64,000 nt of DNA from Mesorhizobium carmichaelinearum (lineage in GTDB: Bacteria > Pseudomonadota > Alphaproteobacteria > Rhizobiales > Rhizobiaceae), in contig NZ_FZQR01000008.1 of assembly GCF_900199455.1 (NCBI RefSeq), positions 248,001 to 312,000 of the forward strand. The letters run 5' to 3'. The first letter of the stretch is position 1. Each line of letters begins with the position of its first letter. The notes below the pieces were generated by a model. The model was not told where the DNA came from. It saw only the letters and a list, made by a program, of their open reading frames with translations, and did not search any database. Of this stretch, positions 55,186 to 63,714 are shown piece by piece. Made by a program: the position numbers and the translations under genes.

Positions 55186-56486
55186 TCTACCCAAGCGGCA
55201 AAGCGGTTTGGGCAGCCGCGGCGGGTGCCATCCCCGCCTTCCTGATCGCGCTTGCACTGCCCTCCTTCTGGTATCTCGGCCTGTTGTGGATCTGCATTCT
55301 GCTCGCCTTCCTGGCGGTCGATGCAGCGGCCGGGCGCGGACGCGCCTCACTCAGCGCCAGTCTTTCGGCACCGCCGCAGGTCGGCGTCGGCGGGCGTTTT
55401 ACCGTACATGTCGCGGCCAGCCTCGGCCAGCGGGCGCGTATGTTGCAAGCGCGCGTCGGCCACGATCAGCGTGTTGAGCCGGTCACCCGCACAGGCGGCG
55501 CGTTGCCGGCGAAAGGCGGCACGCTCGATCTCGAATTCACGGCACGGAGGCGCGGCATTGCCAGTTTCGACCGGATCTGGTTGCGCTGGAACGGCCCGTT
55601 CGGGCTGATCTGGAACCAGGTCGTCCTGCCGATGGACCGCAAGGTGGCGATACTGCCTGATGTCAGCAGCGCACGCGACGAGGCGATCACCTTGCTGCAG
55701 CGCTCCGCGCTCGCCGACGGCCACGCGCAAAGGCGGGCCGGCCAGGGCCGCGAGTTCGAGGCGCTGAAGGACTATCAGCCAGGCATGGGCCGGCGGATGA
55801 TCGACTGGAAGCGCAGCGCGCGCCACGGCAAGCTTCTGGCGCGCGAGTTCAGGGTCGAGGAGAACAACAACATCGTGCTGGCGATCGACAGCGGGAGGCT
55901 GATGTGCGAACCGGTCGACGGTGTGCCGAAAGTCGACCGGGCGGTAACGGCAGCGCTGTTGTCGGCCTTCATTGCGCTCAAGGGCGGCGACCTCGTCAGC
56001 CTGTTCTCCTTCGACGCCAGGCCGCGCGTCTCGAGCGGCGCCGTGCGCGGCTCGGCGAGTTTCATGATGATCCAGAAGCGTGCGGCCGAGATCGACTATT
56101 CCAGCGAGGAGACCAATTTCACGCTCGCCCTGACGACATTGGCGGCCAAGCTCGACAGGCGCTCGCTGGTCATCGTCTTCACCGATTTCGTCGACCCGAT
56201 CAGCGCCGAACTGATGCTGCGCACCGTGGGCCGGCTGACCGAGCGGCATCTGGTTTTGTTCATGCTGATGAAGGATGTCGAACTGGAGACGCTGGCCGAC
56301 ATGCAACCTACGAAGCCCGAGGATGTGGCCCGCGCAGTCACCGCGGGCGGCCTGCTTCGGGAGCGGCAAGTGGTGATCGGCCGGCTGCGGCTGCTGGGCG
56401 CGCATGTGATCGAGGCCGACCACCAGCGGCTCGGTCCGGCGCTGGTCGAACGCTATATCCAGCTCAAGGAGGAAAACCTCTTATGA
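55182..56486 (+). CDS. DUF58 (VWA-like) protein
   Basis: 434 residues from TTG 55182 overlapping the MoxR stop (TTGA). Two N-terminal spans (AVWAAAAGAIPAFLIALALP; SFWYLGLLWICILLAFLAVD), then the DUF58 motif GREFEALKDYQPGMGRRMID (with WKRSARHGKLLAREF), and a VWA-like fold with VLAIDSGRLM and LVIVFTDFVDPI. It is the usual partner of MoxR. An open frame beginning upstream in another gene is not real. Confidence 0.88.
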   Translation: MIYPSGKAVWAAAAGAIPAFLIALALPSFWYLGLLWICILLAFLAVDAAAGRGRASLSASLSAPPQVGVGGRFTVHVAASLGQRARMLQARVGHDQRVEPVTRTGGALPAKGGTLDLEFTARRRGIASFDRIWLRWNGPFGLIWNQVVLPMDRKVAILPDVSSARDEAITLLQRSALADGHAQRRAGQGREFEALKDYQPGMGRRMIDWKRSARHGKLLAREFRVEENNNIVLAIDSGRLMCEPVDGVPKVDRAVTAALLSAFIALKGGDLVSLFSFDARPRVSSGAVRGSASFMMIQKRAAEIDYSSEETNFTLALTTLAAKLDRRSLVIVFTDFVDPISAELMLRTVGRLTERHLVLFMLMKDVELETLADMQPTKPEDVARAVTAGGLLRERQVVIGRLRLLGAHVIEADHQRLGPALVERYIQLKEENLL

Positions 56487-57502
56487 CGCTGCCCGCCGGC
56501 ACCGATGCCGTACGCCAGTCGCTGGCAAGCTTCCGCCAGGAGCGCGAAGCCGACTGGAAGGCGTTCGAGGCGCTGCTTGCGCGCGTCGAGAAACGCGCGC
56601 CGCGTACACTTTCGGAAGACGAGTTGCTGTCGCTGCCACTGCTTTACCGTTCGGCACTGTCCTCGCTTTCGGTGGCGCGCGCGACGTCGCTCGACAGCGC
56701 GCTGATCGCCTATCTCGAGGCACTCTGCCTGCGCGGCTATTTCTACCTCTATGGCGCACGGCGCGGCCTGAGGCAGCGTGTCGGCGATTTCTTCCTGCGC
56801 GACTGGCCGGCGGCGATCCGCGATCTGTGGCGCGAGACCTGGGTCTCGGTCGGACTGACGGTGATCGGCGCGATTGCCGCCTACTGGCTGGTAGCCTCCG
56901 ACAGCCGCTGGTACGACGCCATCATTGCGCCCAGCCTCGCCGGCGGGCGCAATCCGGACTCGTCGGTGGAGACGCTGCGCAACGTGCTTTATGACAACGG
57001 CGGCGACCATTTCCTGTCCGGCTTCGCCGCCTATCTGTTCACCCACAACACGCAGGTGGCGATCCTGGCTTTTGCACTGGGCTTCGCTTTCGCGGTGCCC
57101 AGCGTGCTGCTGATCCTGATGAACGGATGCATGCTGGGCGCGCTGTTCCAGGTCTACGCGGCCAAGGGGTTGGGCTTCGAGCTCGGCGGTTGGCTGTCGA
57201 TCCACGGCACGACGGAATTGTTCGCCATCGCGCTGGCTGGCGCGGCCGGCATGCGGATCGGCACACGCATCGCCTTCCCCGGGGAACTGACCCGGATGGC
57301 GGCCGCGGCCCAGGCGGGGCGGGTGGCGGCGACCGCCATGGTCGGCGTCATGATCATGCTTCTGTTTGCCGGCCTGCTCGAAGGCATCGGCCGGCAGACG
57401 ATCACCAGCGATGCGACGCGCTACGCCATAGGTGGCGGCATGCTGGCGTTATGGATCGCCTATTTCTACCTGTTCCGGATGGTGCGGCATGGCAACGGCT
57501 AG
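56483..57502 (+). CDS. Stage II sporulation protein M-like membrane protein
   Basis: 339 residues. ATG overlaps the previous stop, with AAGGAGG ahead. A helical soluble N-terminus is followed by about four to five spans. The central LFTHNTQVAILAFALGFAFA and LMNGCMLGALFQVYAAKG, and LSIHGTTELFAIALAGAAGM, are the SpoIIM-like domain signature (HGxxE). Not sporulation-related here; in this operon it goes with MoxR/DUF58/RDD. Confidence 0.88.
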   Translation: MTLPAGTDAVRQSLASFRQEREADWKAFEALLARVEKRAPRTLSEDELLSLPLLYRSALSSLSVARATSLDSALIAYLEALCLRGYFYLYGARRGLRQRVGDFFLRDWPAAIRDLWRETWVSVGLTVIGAIAAYWLVASDSRWYDAIIAPSLAGGRNPDSSVETLRNVLYDNGGDHFLSGFAAYLFTHNTQVAILAFALGFAFAVPSVLLILMNGCMLGALFQVYAAKGLGFELGGWLSIHGTTELFAIALAGAAGMRIGTRIAFPGELTRMAAAAQAGRVAATAMVGVMIMLLFAGLLEGIGRQTITSDATRYAIGGGMLALWIAYFYLFRMVRHGNG

Positions 57503-58352
57503 GAACCCTGCCGCGCTAACGAGGCCGCTGATCACGCCGGAAGGCGTCGATCTCAGGGTCAAGCTGGCCGACGCCGGCACACGGGCCGCAGCCTTCCTGC
57601 TCGATGTGGTGATCATCGTCGCCGCCGCTGTTGTGGTCACCCTCGTCGTCATCTTCGGCCTCGGCGGCCTTGGCGTGAAGGAGGCGGAGCCGCTCTTCAT
57701 CGTCTGGATGATCTTCATCTTCCTGCTGCGCAACGTCTATTTCATCGCCTTCGAGGCGGGGCGGCGGGCCGCGACGCCCGGCAAGCGGATCGTCGGCGTG
57801 CGGGTCGCCTCGCGCAGTGGCGCGGGTCTCACCATCGATCAGGTCATCGCGCGCAACCTGATGCGCGAGATCGAGGTTTTCCTGCCGCTGTCGATCATCG
57901 CCGCGCGCGGCGGCGCCGGCGTCGCCGACACGCTGTCGACGATTTTCGGACTGGTGTGGGCGCTGCTGTTTTCGCTGTTCCTGCTGTTCAACCGCGATCG
58001 CCTGCGCATCGGCGACCTGCTAGCCGGAACCTGGGTGGTAGAGACGCCGAAATTCAAGCTGGTCGAGGATCTTTCGCAGCGCCAAGACCCGATTGCCAAG
58101 CGCTTCCATTTCAGCCCGGCGCAGCTCGACGCCTATGGCATCGCCGAGTTGCACAAGCTGGAGGAAGTGCTGCGCCGCGACGACTATTTCGCGATGAAGG
58201 CCGTTGCCGAGACCATCGGCGGCAAGATCGGCGCGAAGATCGAGCCTGTCGATTCAAAGGCCTTTTTGACCGCCTATTACGGTGAGTTGAGGGCGCATCT
58301 GGAGCGCAAGCTTCTGCTTGGAAACCGCAAGGCCGACAAATATGCGCGGTAG
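57489..58352 (+). CDS. RDD-family membrane protein
   Basis: 287 residues from ATG 57489 (overlap of 14 bases with the previous gene). RDD domain: DAGTRAAAFLLDVVIIVAAA in span 1, then VYFIAFEAGRRAATPGKRIV-GVRV, and DRLRIGDLLAGTWVV at the end. A cytoplasmic tail of about 100 residues follows. It closes the envelope operon. RDD proteins are thought to be transporters or channels, and the substrate is not known. Confidence 0.9.
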   Translation: MATARNPAALTRPLITPEGVDLRVKLADAGTRAAAFLLDVVIIVAAAVVVTLVVIFGLGGLGVKEAEPLFIVWMIFIFLLRNVYFIAFEAGRRAATPGKRIVGVRVASRSGAGLTIDQVIARNLMREIEVFLPLSIIAARGGAGVADTLSTIFGLVWALLFSLFLLFNRDRLRIGDLLAGTWVVETPKFKLVEDLSQRQDPIAKRFHFSPAQLDAYGIAELHKLEEVLRRDDYFAMKAVAETIGGKIGAKIEPVDSKAFLTAYYGELRAHLERKLLLGNRKADKYAR

Positions 58353-58376
58353 CAACCCACAGCCAACGAGCCTGCT

Positions 58377-58658
58377 ATGAACATGAACACGTCGCCGTCC
58401 GACCTCGAACTTCAGGACATGGAGGCCCGGGCGGCTGCGGCCCAGTGCGGTCCGTGGAAGTCATGGATCGAGGGCCGGGATTTTCTAAGCGGATCGAATT
58501 TCATCCAAACCGGGGAAGGAGCTGACCGAGGCGAAGATATCGAACTGAGCGGTGCTACTGTCGCTGACCAAGATTTCATAGCAGCCGCACGCCAGGACAT
58601 CCCTCGCCTCGTAGCCGAAGTCCGCAGACTTCGCGGAATCCTCGATCATACCGCATAG
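58377..58658 (+). CDS. Small protein of unknown function
   Basis: 93 residues. Helical, acidic N-terminus (LELQDMEARAAAAQCGPWKS) and end motif DFIAAARQDIPRLVAEVRRL. The end motif occurs in scattered bacterial and phage proteins as I recall. No strong ribosome site. Independent of the operon upstream by 24 bases. Confidence 0.6.
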   Translation: MNMNTSPSDLELQDMEARAAAAQCGPWKSWIEGRDFLSGSNFIQTGEGADRGEDIELSGATVADQDFIAAARQDIPRLVAEVRRLRGILDHTA

Positions 58659-58677
58659 GGAGGCAGCGAGGACTGCC

Positions 58678-59364
58678 TCACCTCAGCCACTTCTCATAGT
58701 CGGCCACCAGCAGGTGCACCGGGGCGACATCTTCGTCGATGTTGGAGAAGCGGCCGATCGGCTCGCGGAAGACATTGTCGGTGAGGTCGTCGTTGACCGT
58801 CGACACCTCGCCGATCAGCACATCCTTGCCCTCGGCCCAGAAGGCGTGCCAGACGCCGGGCAAAAGCGTGACGCTCTGGCCCGGGTCGAGCTTGAGCAGA
58901 CCGCCCGCGGGCAGTCGGTGGATGGTTCCGTCGACCGGCACCGACACCTCAGCCTTGGGGTCGATGCCGCCGTCGCGATCGTGCATGAACAGTTCCAGCA
59001 CCAGCTTGCCGCCGCCACGGTTGATGATGTCCTCGGCCTTGATGTTGTGGCGGTGCATCGGCGACAACTGGTCCTTGCGCGAGATCATGATCTTCTCGGC
59101 ATAGAGCATGCCCATGCCCTTCTTCATGTCCTCGTAGCGGCCATTGCGCACGGTGAACAGGAACAGGCCGAGCTCCTTGAACTTCTCCTGGCCGTAGTCG
59201 GTGATGTCCCAGCCGAGCCGCGAGGTATAGATCGCCGAGGAATCGACTTGGCGCGCCTTCATCTCCTCCGGCGACCAGTAGGCGAAGGGCGGCATGATGT
59301 AGCCGAACGAGCGGATGAAAGCGTCGGCTTCGCGGATGATGTCGTTGATGGCGGAGCGTTTCAT
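58678..59364 (-). CDS. D-lyxose isomerase-like cupin
   Basis: 228 residues from ATG 59364 with AAGGA ahead. A cupin with metal ligands in SPMHRHNIKAEDIINRGGG (two His, one Glu) and a third His in GVWHAFWAEG. WSPEEMKARQ and LGWDITDYG are typical of the D-lyxose/D-mannose ketol-isomerase family. It converts D-lyxose to D-xylulose (and mannose to fructose). Divergent from the PLP enzyme. The specificity is from family only. Confidence 0.87.
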   Translation of the reverse strand: MKRSAINDIIREADAFIRSFGYIMPPFAYWSPEEMKARQVDSSAIYTSRLGWDITDYGQEKFKELGLFLFTVRNGRYEDMKKGMGMLYAEKIMISRKDQLSPMHRHNIKAEDIINRGGGKLVLELFMHDRDGGIDPKAEVSVPVDGTIHRLPAGGLLKLDPGQSVTLLPGVWHAFWAEGKDVLIGEVSTVNDDLTDNVFREPIGRFSNIDEDVAPVHLLVADYEKWLR

Positions 59365-59551
59365 GATCGTGGTCCTTCGTGTCGACTTTTTCGACAAATC
59401 GCATAGCCGAACGCCGCTGCGGTGTCGATCCACCTTGCCGCCTGCCCCGCCCTTGGCAACACGCGGATGGCCCACCGATCCGGTCCGCTGGCCGCGTGAC
59501 ATCACGCGCTTTCAAGCTCATAAACCCTGCGAATTCTCACAGGAATAGAAG

Positions 59552-60610
59552 ATGCCGACGATCCACGACCTCGATACGCCGTCGATCCTGATCGACGCCG
59601 CGCGCGCTGAAGCCAATATTGCCCGCGCGCAGGCCCATGCCGACAGAAACGGGCTAAAACTCAGGCCGCACATCAAGACGCACAAGCTGCCTTACTGGGC
59701 GAAGAAGCAGGTGGCGGCAGGTGCCGTCGGCATCACATGCCAGAAGATCGGCGAGGCCGAGGTGATGGCCGATGCCGGGTTGTCCGACATCTTTCTGCCC
59801 TACAACATTCTCGGCCGTGCCAAGCTTGAACGGCTGAAGGCGCTGCACGGTCGCGTCACCCTGTCGGTCACAGCGGACAGCATGGAGACGCTGGAGGGGC
59901 TCGCAGCGACTTTCACCGATGCCGGCCACCCCCTGCCGGTGCTGGTCGAATGCGACACCGGCATGGGCCGCTGCGGCGTGCAAACGTCCGATGAAGCGGT
60001 GGCGCTGGCAAGGCTGATCGACAAGGCCGGTGGTCTCGCCTTCGGCGGGCTGATGACCTATCCGGCCGCCGGCCGCGCGGCCGAGGCCGAAGCCTGGCTC
60101 GCTGGTGCCAAACAGGCGCTGGCCGCTTCTGGTCTCGCCTGCGAGCGCATCTCCAGCGGCGGCACGCCTGATATGTGGCGCTCCAGCGAAGCATCCGTCG
60201 TCACCGAATACCGCCCCGGCACCTACATCTATCTCGACCGCTATCAGGTCGCCAAAGGCGTCGGCACCCTGGACGATTGCGCGCTGACGGTGCTGTCGAC
60301 GGTGGTCAGCCGTCCGACGCCAACACGCGCCATTTTGGACAGCGGCAGCAAGGCGCTGTCCAGCGACACGCTCGGGCTGAAGGATTTTGGCGAGCTGCTC
60401 GGCGCTCCCGACGCAAGGGTCACCGGGCTCAGCGAAGAACACGGCACCGTCACGCTTTCCGGTGACGCGAAGCTGCGCATCGGCGAGCGCGTGCGCGTGG
60501 TGCCTGACCATTGTTGCGTCGTCACCAATTTGTTCAATGAGGTCAATCTCATCGACGGCGAGAAGGTGCTGGACACACTGCCGGTGGCAGCGCGGGGGAA
60601 AATGGGATGA
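59552..60610 (+). CDS. D-threonine aldolase/D-serine dehydratase-family PLP enzyme
   Basis: 352 residues. Alanine-racemase-like barrel with the PLP-lysine motif RPHIKTHK (Lys42 likely). Metal site in the C-terminal domain: VPDHCCVVTN (His320, Cys322). ECDTGMGRCGV and EYRPGTYIYLDRYQ are conserved in this family, which cleaves or dehydrates beta-hydroxy D-amino acids. The exact substrate is not predictable. The ATG has AGGAA about nine bases ahead. Confidence 0.88.
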   Translation: MPTIHDLDTPSILIDAARAEANIARAQAHADRNGLKLRPHIKTHKLPYWAKKQVAAGAVGITCQKIGEAEVMADAGLSDIFLPYNILGRAKLERLKALHGRVTLSVTADSMETLEGLAATFTDAGHPLPVLVECDTGMGRCGVQTSDEAVALARLIDKAGGLAFGGLMTYPAAGRAAEAEAWLAGAKQALAASGLACERISSGGTPDMWRSSEASVVTEYRPGTYIYLDRYQVAKGVGTLDDCALTVLSTVVSRPTPTRAILDSGSKALSSDTLGLKDFGELLGAPDARVTGLSEEHGTVTLSGDAKLRIGERVRVVPDHCCVVTNLFNEVNLIDGEKVLDTLPVAARGKMG

Positions 60611-60620
60611 GTGGCCCACC

Positions 60621-60642
60621 CTTCTCTCCCTGTGGGAGAAGG
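60621..60642. terminator. Hairpin between converging genes
   Basis: CTTCTCTCCC and GGGAGAAG pair around TGT. It ends the PLP-enzyme and ccmC transcripts, and resembles half of the window's CCCCTTGTGGGG palindromes. Confidence 0.65.
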
Positions 60643-61401
60643 TTAAGCCCGCTCCGCTTGGCGCGCCGCCACACGCCGCATCGCGATCACCCGGCGGCGG
60701 CGGATTTCGGTGCGCATCGCCATCAGGTGCAAGGCGAAGAACAGCACCGTGAAGCCGACAGCCATGACCAGCAGCGGCCATAGCAGGCTGGGATCAATGG
60801 TCGGGCCGCCGAGGCGGAACACCGAGGCCGGCTGGTGCAGCGTGTTCCACCAGTCGACCGAGAATTTGATGATCGGGATGTTGATGAAGCCGACCAGCGT
60901 GATGATGGCGGCGGCCCAGGCGGCGCGGCTGGCATCGTCGAGCGCGCGGGTCAGCGCAATAATGCCGAGATACATCAGGAACAGCACGAAGACAGAGGTC
61001 AGGCGTGCGTCCCAAACCCACCAGGTGCCCCACATCGGCTTGCCCCAGATCGAACCGGTGATCAGCGCAAGTGCTGTGAAGACGGCGCCGATGGGAGCCG
61101 CCGATTTCAGCGCGACATCGGCCAGCGGGTGCCGCCAGACCAGCGTGCCAAGGGCCGACACCGCCATCAGCGTGTAGCACATCATGGCGAGCCAGGCGAA
61201 AGGCACGTGGATGTACATGATGCGGACGGTGATGCCTTGCTGGAAATCCTCGGGCGCCGCGAAGCTCATATAGAGGCCGACGGCAAGGATGAGTGCGGCA
61301 ATCGTTGCCAGCCACGGCACGATCTTGTCGGCCAACGCGACGAAGCGTGTCGGGTTGGCAAGGTCCATCCAGCCGCTCAGGCGTGAAGTCGTGTCGCTCA
61401 T
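60643..61401 (-). CDS. ccmC: Heme exporter protein CcmC
   Basis: 252 residues with six spans. The heme-handling tryptophan-rich motif WGTWWVWD is at 124-131 and is flanked by the conserved histidines (MYIHVP at 62-67 and LHQPAS further on). It passes heme to CcmE in the system I cytochrome c maturation pathway. Neither ccmA/ccmB nor ccmD/ccmG is next to it; upstream is ndvA and downstream a converging gene. Confidence 0.93.
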   Translation of the reverse strand: MSDTTSRLSGWMDLANPTRFVALADKIVPWLATIAALILAVGLYMSFAAPEDFQQGITVRIMYIHVPFAWLAMMCYTLMAVSALGTLVWRHPLADVALKSAAPIGAVFTALALITGSIWGKPMWGTWWVWDARLTSVFVLFLMYLGIIALTRALDDASRAAWAAAIITLVGFINIPIIKFSVDWWNTLHQPASVFRLGGPTIDPSLLWPLLVMAVGFTVLFFALHLMAMRTEIRRRRVIAMRRVAARQAERA

Positions 61402-61462
61402 GCGACTTTACATAGACCGCCGGCGCGATCGGGGCAATCGAGCGGTGGTGTCGCAGGCTTTG

Positions 61463-61558
61463 TTACCCCTTGTGGGGAGGGTCGCTGCGAAGCAGCGGGG
61501 TGGGGGGCGCTGCCCCCACCCGGACCTTCGGTCCGACCTCCCCACGAGGGGGAGGTAA
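61463..61558. repeat. Palindromic intergenic repeat
   Basis: TTACCCCTTGTGGGGAGG pairs with CCTCCCCACGAGGGGGAGGTAA; inner part has GGACCTTCGGTCC and GCTGCGAAGCAGC stems. Between ndvA and ccmC, probably a terminator or RNA-processing site for ndvA. Confidence 0.8.
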
Positions 61559-61569
61559 AAGGACTATGC

Positions 61570-63342
61570 TTACGCGGCCTCGCCCTGCACGGAGCGGCTG
61601 AGGCGGCGGACTTCTTCGTCGTTGAGCAGGCCGCCGGCGCGCAGCAGGCTGGCAAAGCGGCCGTTGCGCAGCGACAGTTCGGCGAAGCCACCCATTTCGA
61701 CCACCCTGCCCTTGTCCATGAACACGACCAGATCGGCGTCGCGAACGGTGGTCAGGCGGTGGGCGATGATGAAGGTGGTGCGGTCGCGCCTCAGTTCGTC
61801 GATCGCTTCCTTGACGCGGTCCTCGGTCTCGACGTCGAGCGCGCTGGTCGCCTCGTCGAGCACCAGGATCGGGGCGTCCTTGAGCACGGCGCGGGCAATG
61901 GCGATGCGCTGACGCTCGCCACCCGACAGCTGGCCCCCGCGCTCGCCGACCACCGTGTCGTAGCCATTGCTCTTGGCCAGGATGAAATCCTGCGCGGCAG
62001 CCGCGATGGCTGCGGCATGGATCTCGTCATTGCTGGCTTCGGCGCGGCCGACACGGATGTTGTCCTCGATCGAGCGGTTGAGAAGCCCGGCATCCTGGAA
62101 CACGGTGGCGATCGAATGGCGCAGCGACTTGCGGCTCACCGAGCGGGTGTCGATGCCGTCGATCAGGATACGGCCGCTGGACGGCGAGAAGACGCGCTGC
62201 AGCAGGTTGATCAGCGTCGTCTTGCCGGCACCCGTCGGTCCGACGATGGCGACGGTCTGGCCGGCCTGGACCTCGAAGGAGACGTCGCTGACGCCCTGCC
62301 CCGAATTGGCGAATTCGAAGCCGACATCCTCGAAACGGACATGGCCGGTGACGTTGGTGAGATCGCGCAGGCCATCCGGCTCGGCGGTATCGGCGGCCGA
62401 GTCCTCGAGCTTGTAGAACTCCTCAAGCTTGGCGCGGGCTTCCGAAATCTGGTTGGCGAAAGCCGACATCTGGTCGAGCCGCGAGATCAGCAGCGTGGCA
62501 AAGCCGGTGAAGGCGATGACATCGCCGATGCGCAACTGGCCATGGGTGACCAGATAGGCTCCGATCAGAAGCACCACCATCATCGAGATCGTCGACGACA
62601 GACGGTTGAGCGCATTGGCGATAGCCCACCAGTCGAGCACCGGGTTTTGCGCATCCAGCAGATTCTTGACGTACCGGCGCAGCGTCTCGGCCTCATGACC
62701 AAGGCGGTTGTAGCTCTGGAGAACGGCAACGTTGCTGACGGAGTCCGTCACATGCGCGAACACCTTGTGATAGTGGCGCTCAACGGCCGCCTGGCCTGCC
62801 TTGGTTCGCTTCATCACCAGCCGGCCGATGCAGACATAGAGCACACCGAGCACGAGCAGCACCATCGACATGCGCACGTCCATGGCGAGAGCCGTCGGCA
62901 CCAGCAGAACCAGCGCCACCGCCGTCGACAGATGCTGGCGCATGAATTCGAGCCACAGGCTGAACAGCGTCTCGACCGCGCGCAACAGCGTGTGCAGGGC
63001 GTTGGAGGTGCCGCGCTGGTGGTGCCAGGCGAGCGGCATTGTGATCACGCGCTCGAAGGACTCGCAGAGCACTTCGCTGCGGCGGGCATGCGCGAAACGG
63101 TCGGCGCCGCGCGAGACCAGAACGACGGCCAAGACATTGAACGCGCCGAGGCCGGCCCAGACGGCGAGCGTCGAAAACACCGAACCGTGATCGGAGATAG
63201 CGTCGATAACCCGGCCGAACATGATCGGCTCGAGGATGGCAACCATGGCCAGCGCGACATTGGCGCCGCAAATCAGCGCGACGCGCTTCTTGTCGGCGGC
63301 CAGATACCCCAGCGCTCTCCAATAGATCTGCAGAAGTGACAC
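61570..63342 (-). CDS. ndvA: Cyclic beta-1,2-glucan ABC exporter
   Basis: 590 residues. Fused membrane domain (six spans within residues 20-310) and ATPase: Walker A GPTGAGKT (368-375), signature LSGGERQR (472-479), Walker B ILVLDEATSALD. N-terminus MSLLQIYWRALGYLAADKKR and EPIMFGRVIDAIS match NdvA/ChvA. It exports cyclic beta-1,2-glucan to the periplasm, needed for osmoadaptation and host infection in rhizobia. The synthase gene ndvB lies upstream on the same strand. Confidence 0.93.
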   Translation of the reverse strand: MSLLQIYWRALGYLAADKKRVALICGANVALAMVAILEPIMFGRVIDAISDHGSVFSTLAVWAGLGAFNVLAVVLVSRGADRFAHARRSEVLCESFERVITMPLAWHHQRGTSNALHTLLRAVETLFSLWLEFMRQHLSTAVALVLLVPTALAMDVRMSMVLLVLGVLYVCIGRLVMKRTKAGQAAVERHYHKVFAHVTDSVSNVAVLQSYNRLGHEAETLRRYVKNLLDAQNPVLDWWAIANALNRLSSTISMMVVLLIGAYLVTHGQLRIGDVIAFTGFATLLISRLDQMSAFANQISEARAKLEEFYKLEDSAADTAEPDGLRDLTNVTGHVRFEDVGFEFANSGQGVSDVSFEVQAGQTVAIVGPTGAGKTTLINLLQRVFSPSSGRILIDGIDTRSVSRKSLRHSIATVFQDAGLLNRSIEDNIRVGRAEASNDEIHAAAIAAAAQDFILAKSNGYDTVVGERGGQLSGGERQRIAIARAVLKDAPILVLDEATSALDVETEDRVKEAIDELRRDRTTFIIAHRLTTVRDADLVVFMDKGRVVEMGGFAELSLRNGRFASLLRAGGLLNDEEVRRLSRSVQGEAA

Positions 63343-63714
63343 TTCAGCTACTCCGCCAACTCTCTATTGTGCCCAATACCAATATTGTGCACTGCACCAT
63401 TCCTTGACACGTAACGGTTGATGCGTCGCAAAACAATGCCCGTCTATCGCTTCCGTTCCCATTTAGCGAACAAAACATGACGACGATGCGAAATCTGACG
63501 TGATCACCTAACGGTTTGAGATAAAAGGTGAAATGCCAGCCTTGCGGCAAAATCATGGCAGCAGCCGAGCACTGCCACATTTTTAATCACGACCGTATTG
63601 CAAGGCTTAATCGGGAGGCATCTTGCCGGCGCAGTGGCGGATCGCGCGCAAGTAACGAGACGCAGGGTCGCGCGTCCCGAAGGACGCGCGAACAAGCAAC
63701 CCAAGCTGTTGATT
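63343..63714. other. Intergenic ndvB-ndvA, ndvA promoter region
   Basis: About 370 bases, no gene supported. It contains the hairpin at 63668 after ndvB and then AT-richer sequence before ndvA, so ndvA probably has its own promoter here. Confidence 0.5.
63668..63691 (-). terminator. Hairpin after ndvB
   Basis: TCGCGCGTCC and GGACGCGCGA form a perfect ten-base stem with loop CGAA, 24 bases past the ndvB stop. No T run, so termination is likely but not certain. Confidence 0.6.

Noticed and set aside
54396..56486. 696-codon frame that looks like a MoxR-DUF58 fusion
   Set aside because: The first part is an out-of-frame reading of the MoxR gene; the true DUF58 start is TTG 55182, overlapping the MoxR stop.
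61759..63339. 526-codon open frame on the plus strand
   Set aside because: Antisense shadow of ndvA; composition is Asp/His/Gly-rich without any domain.
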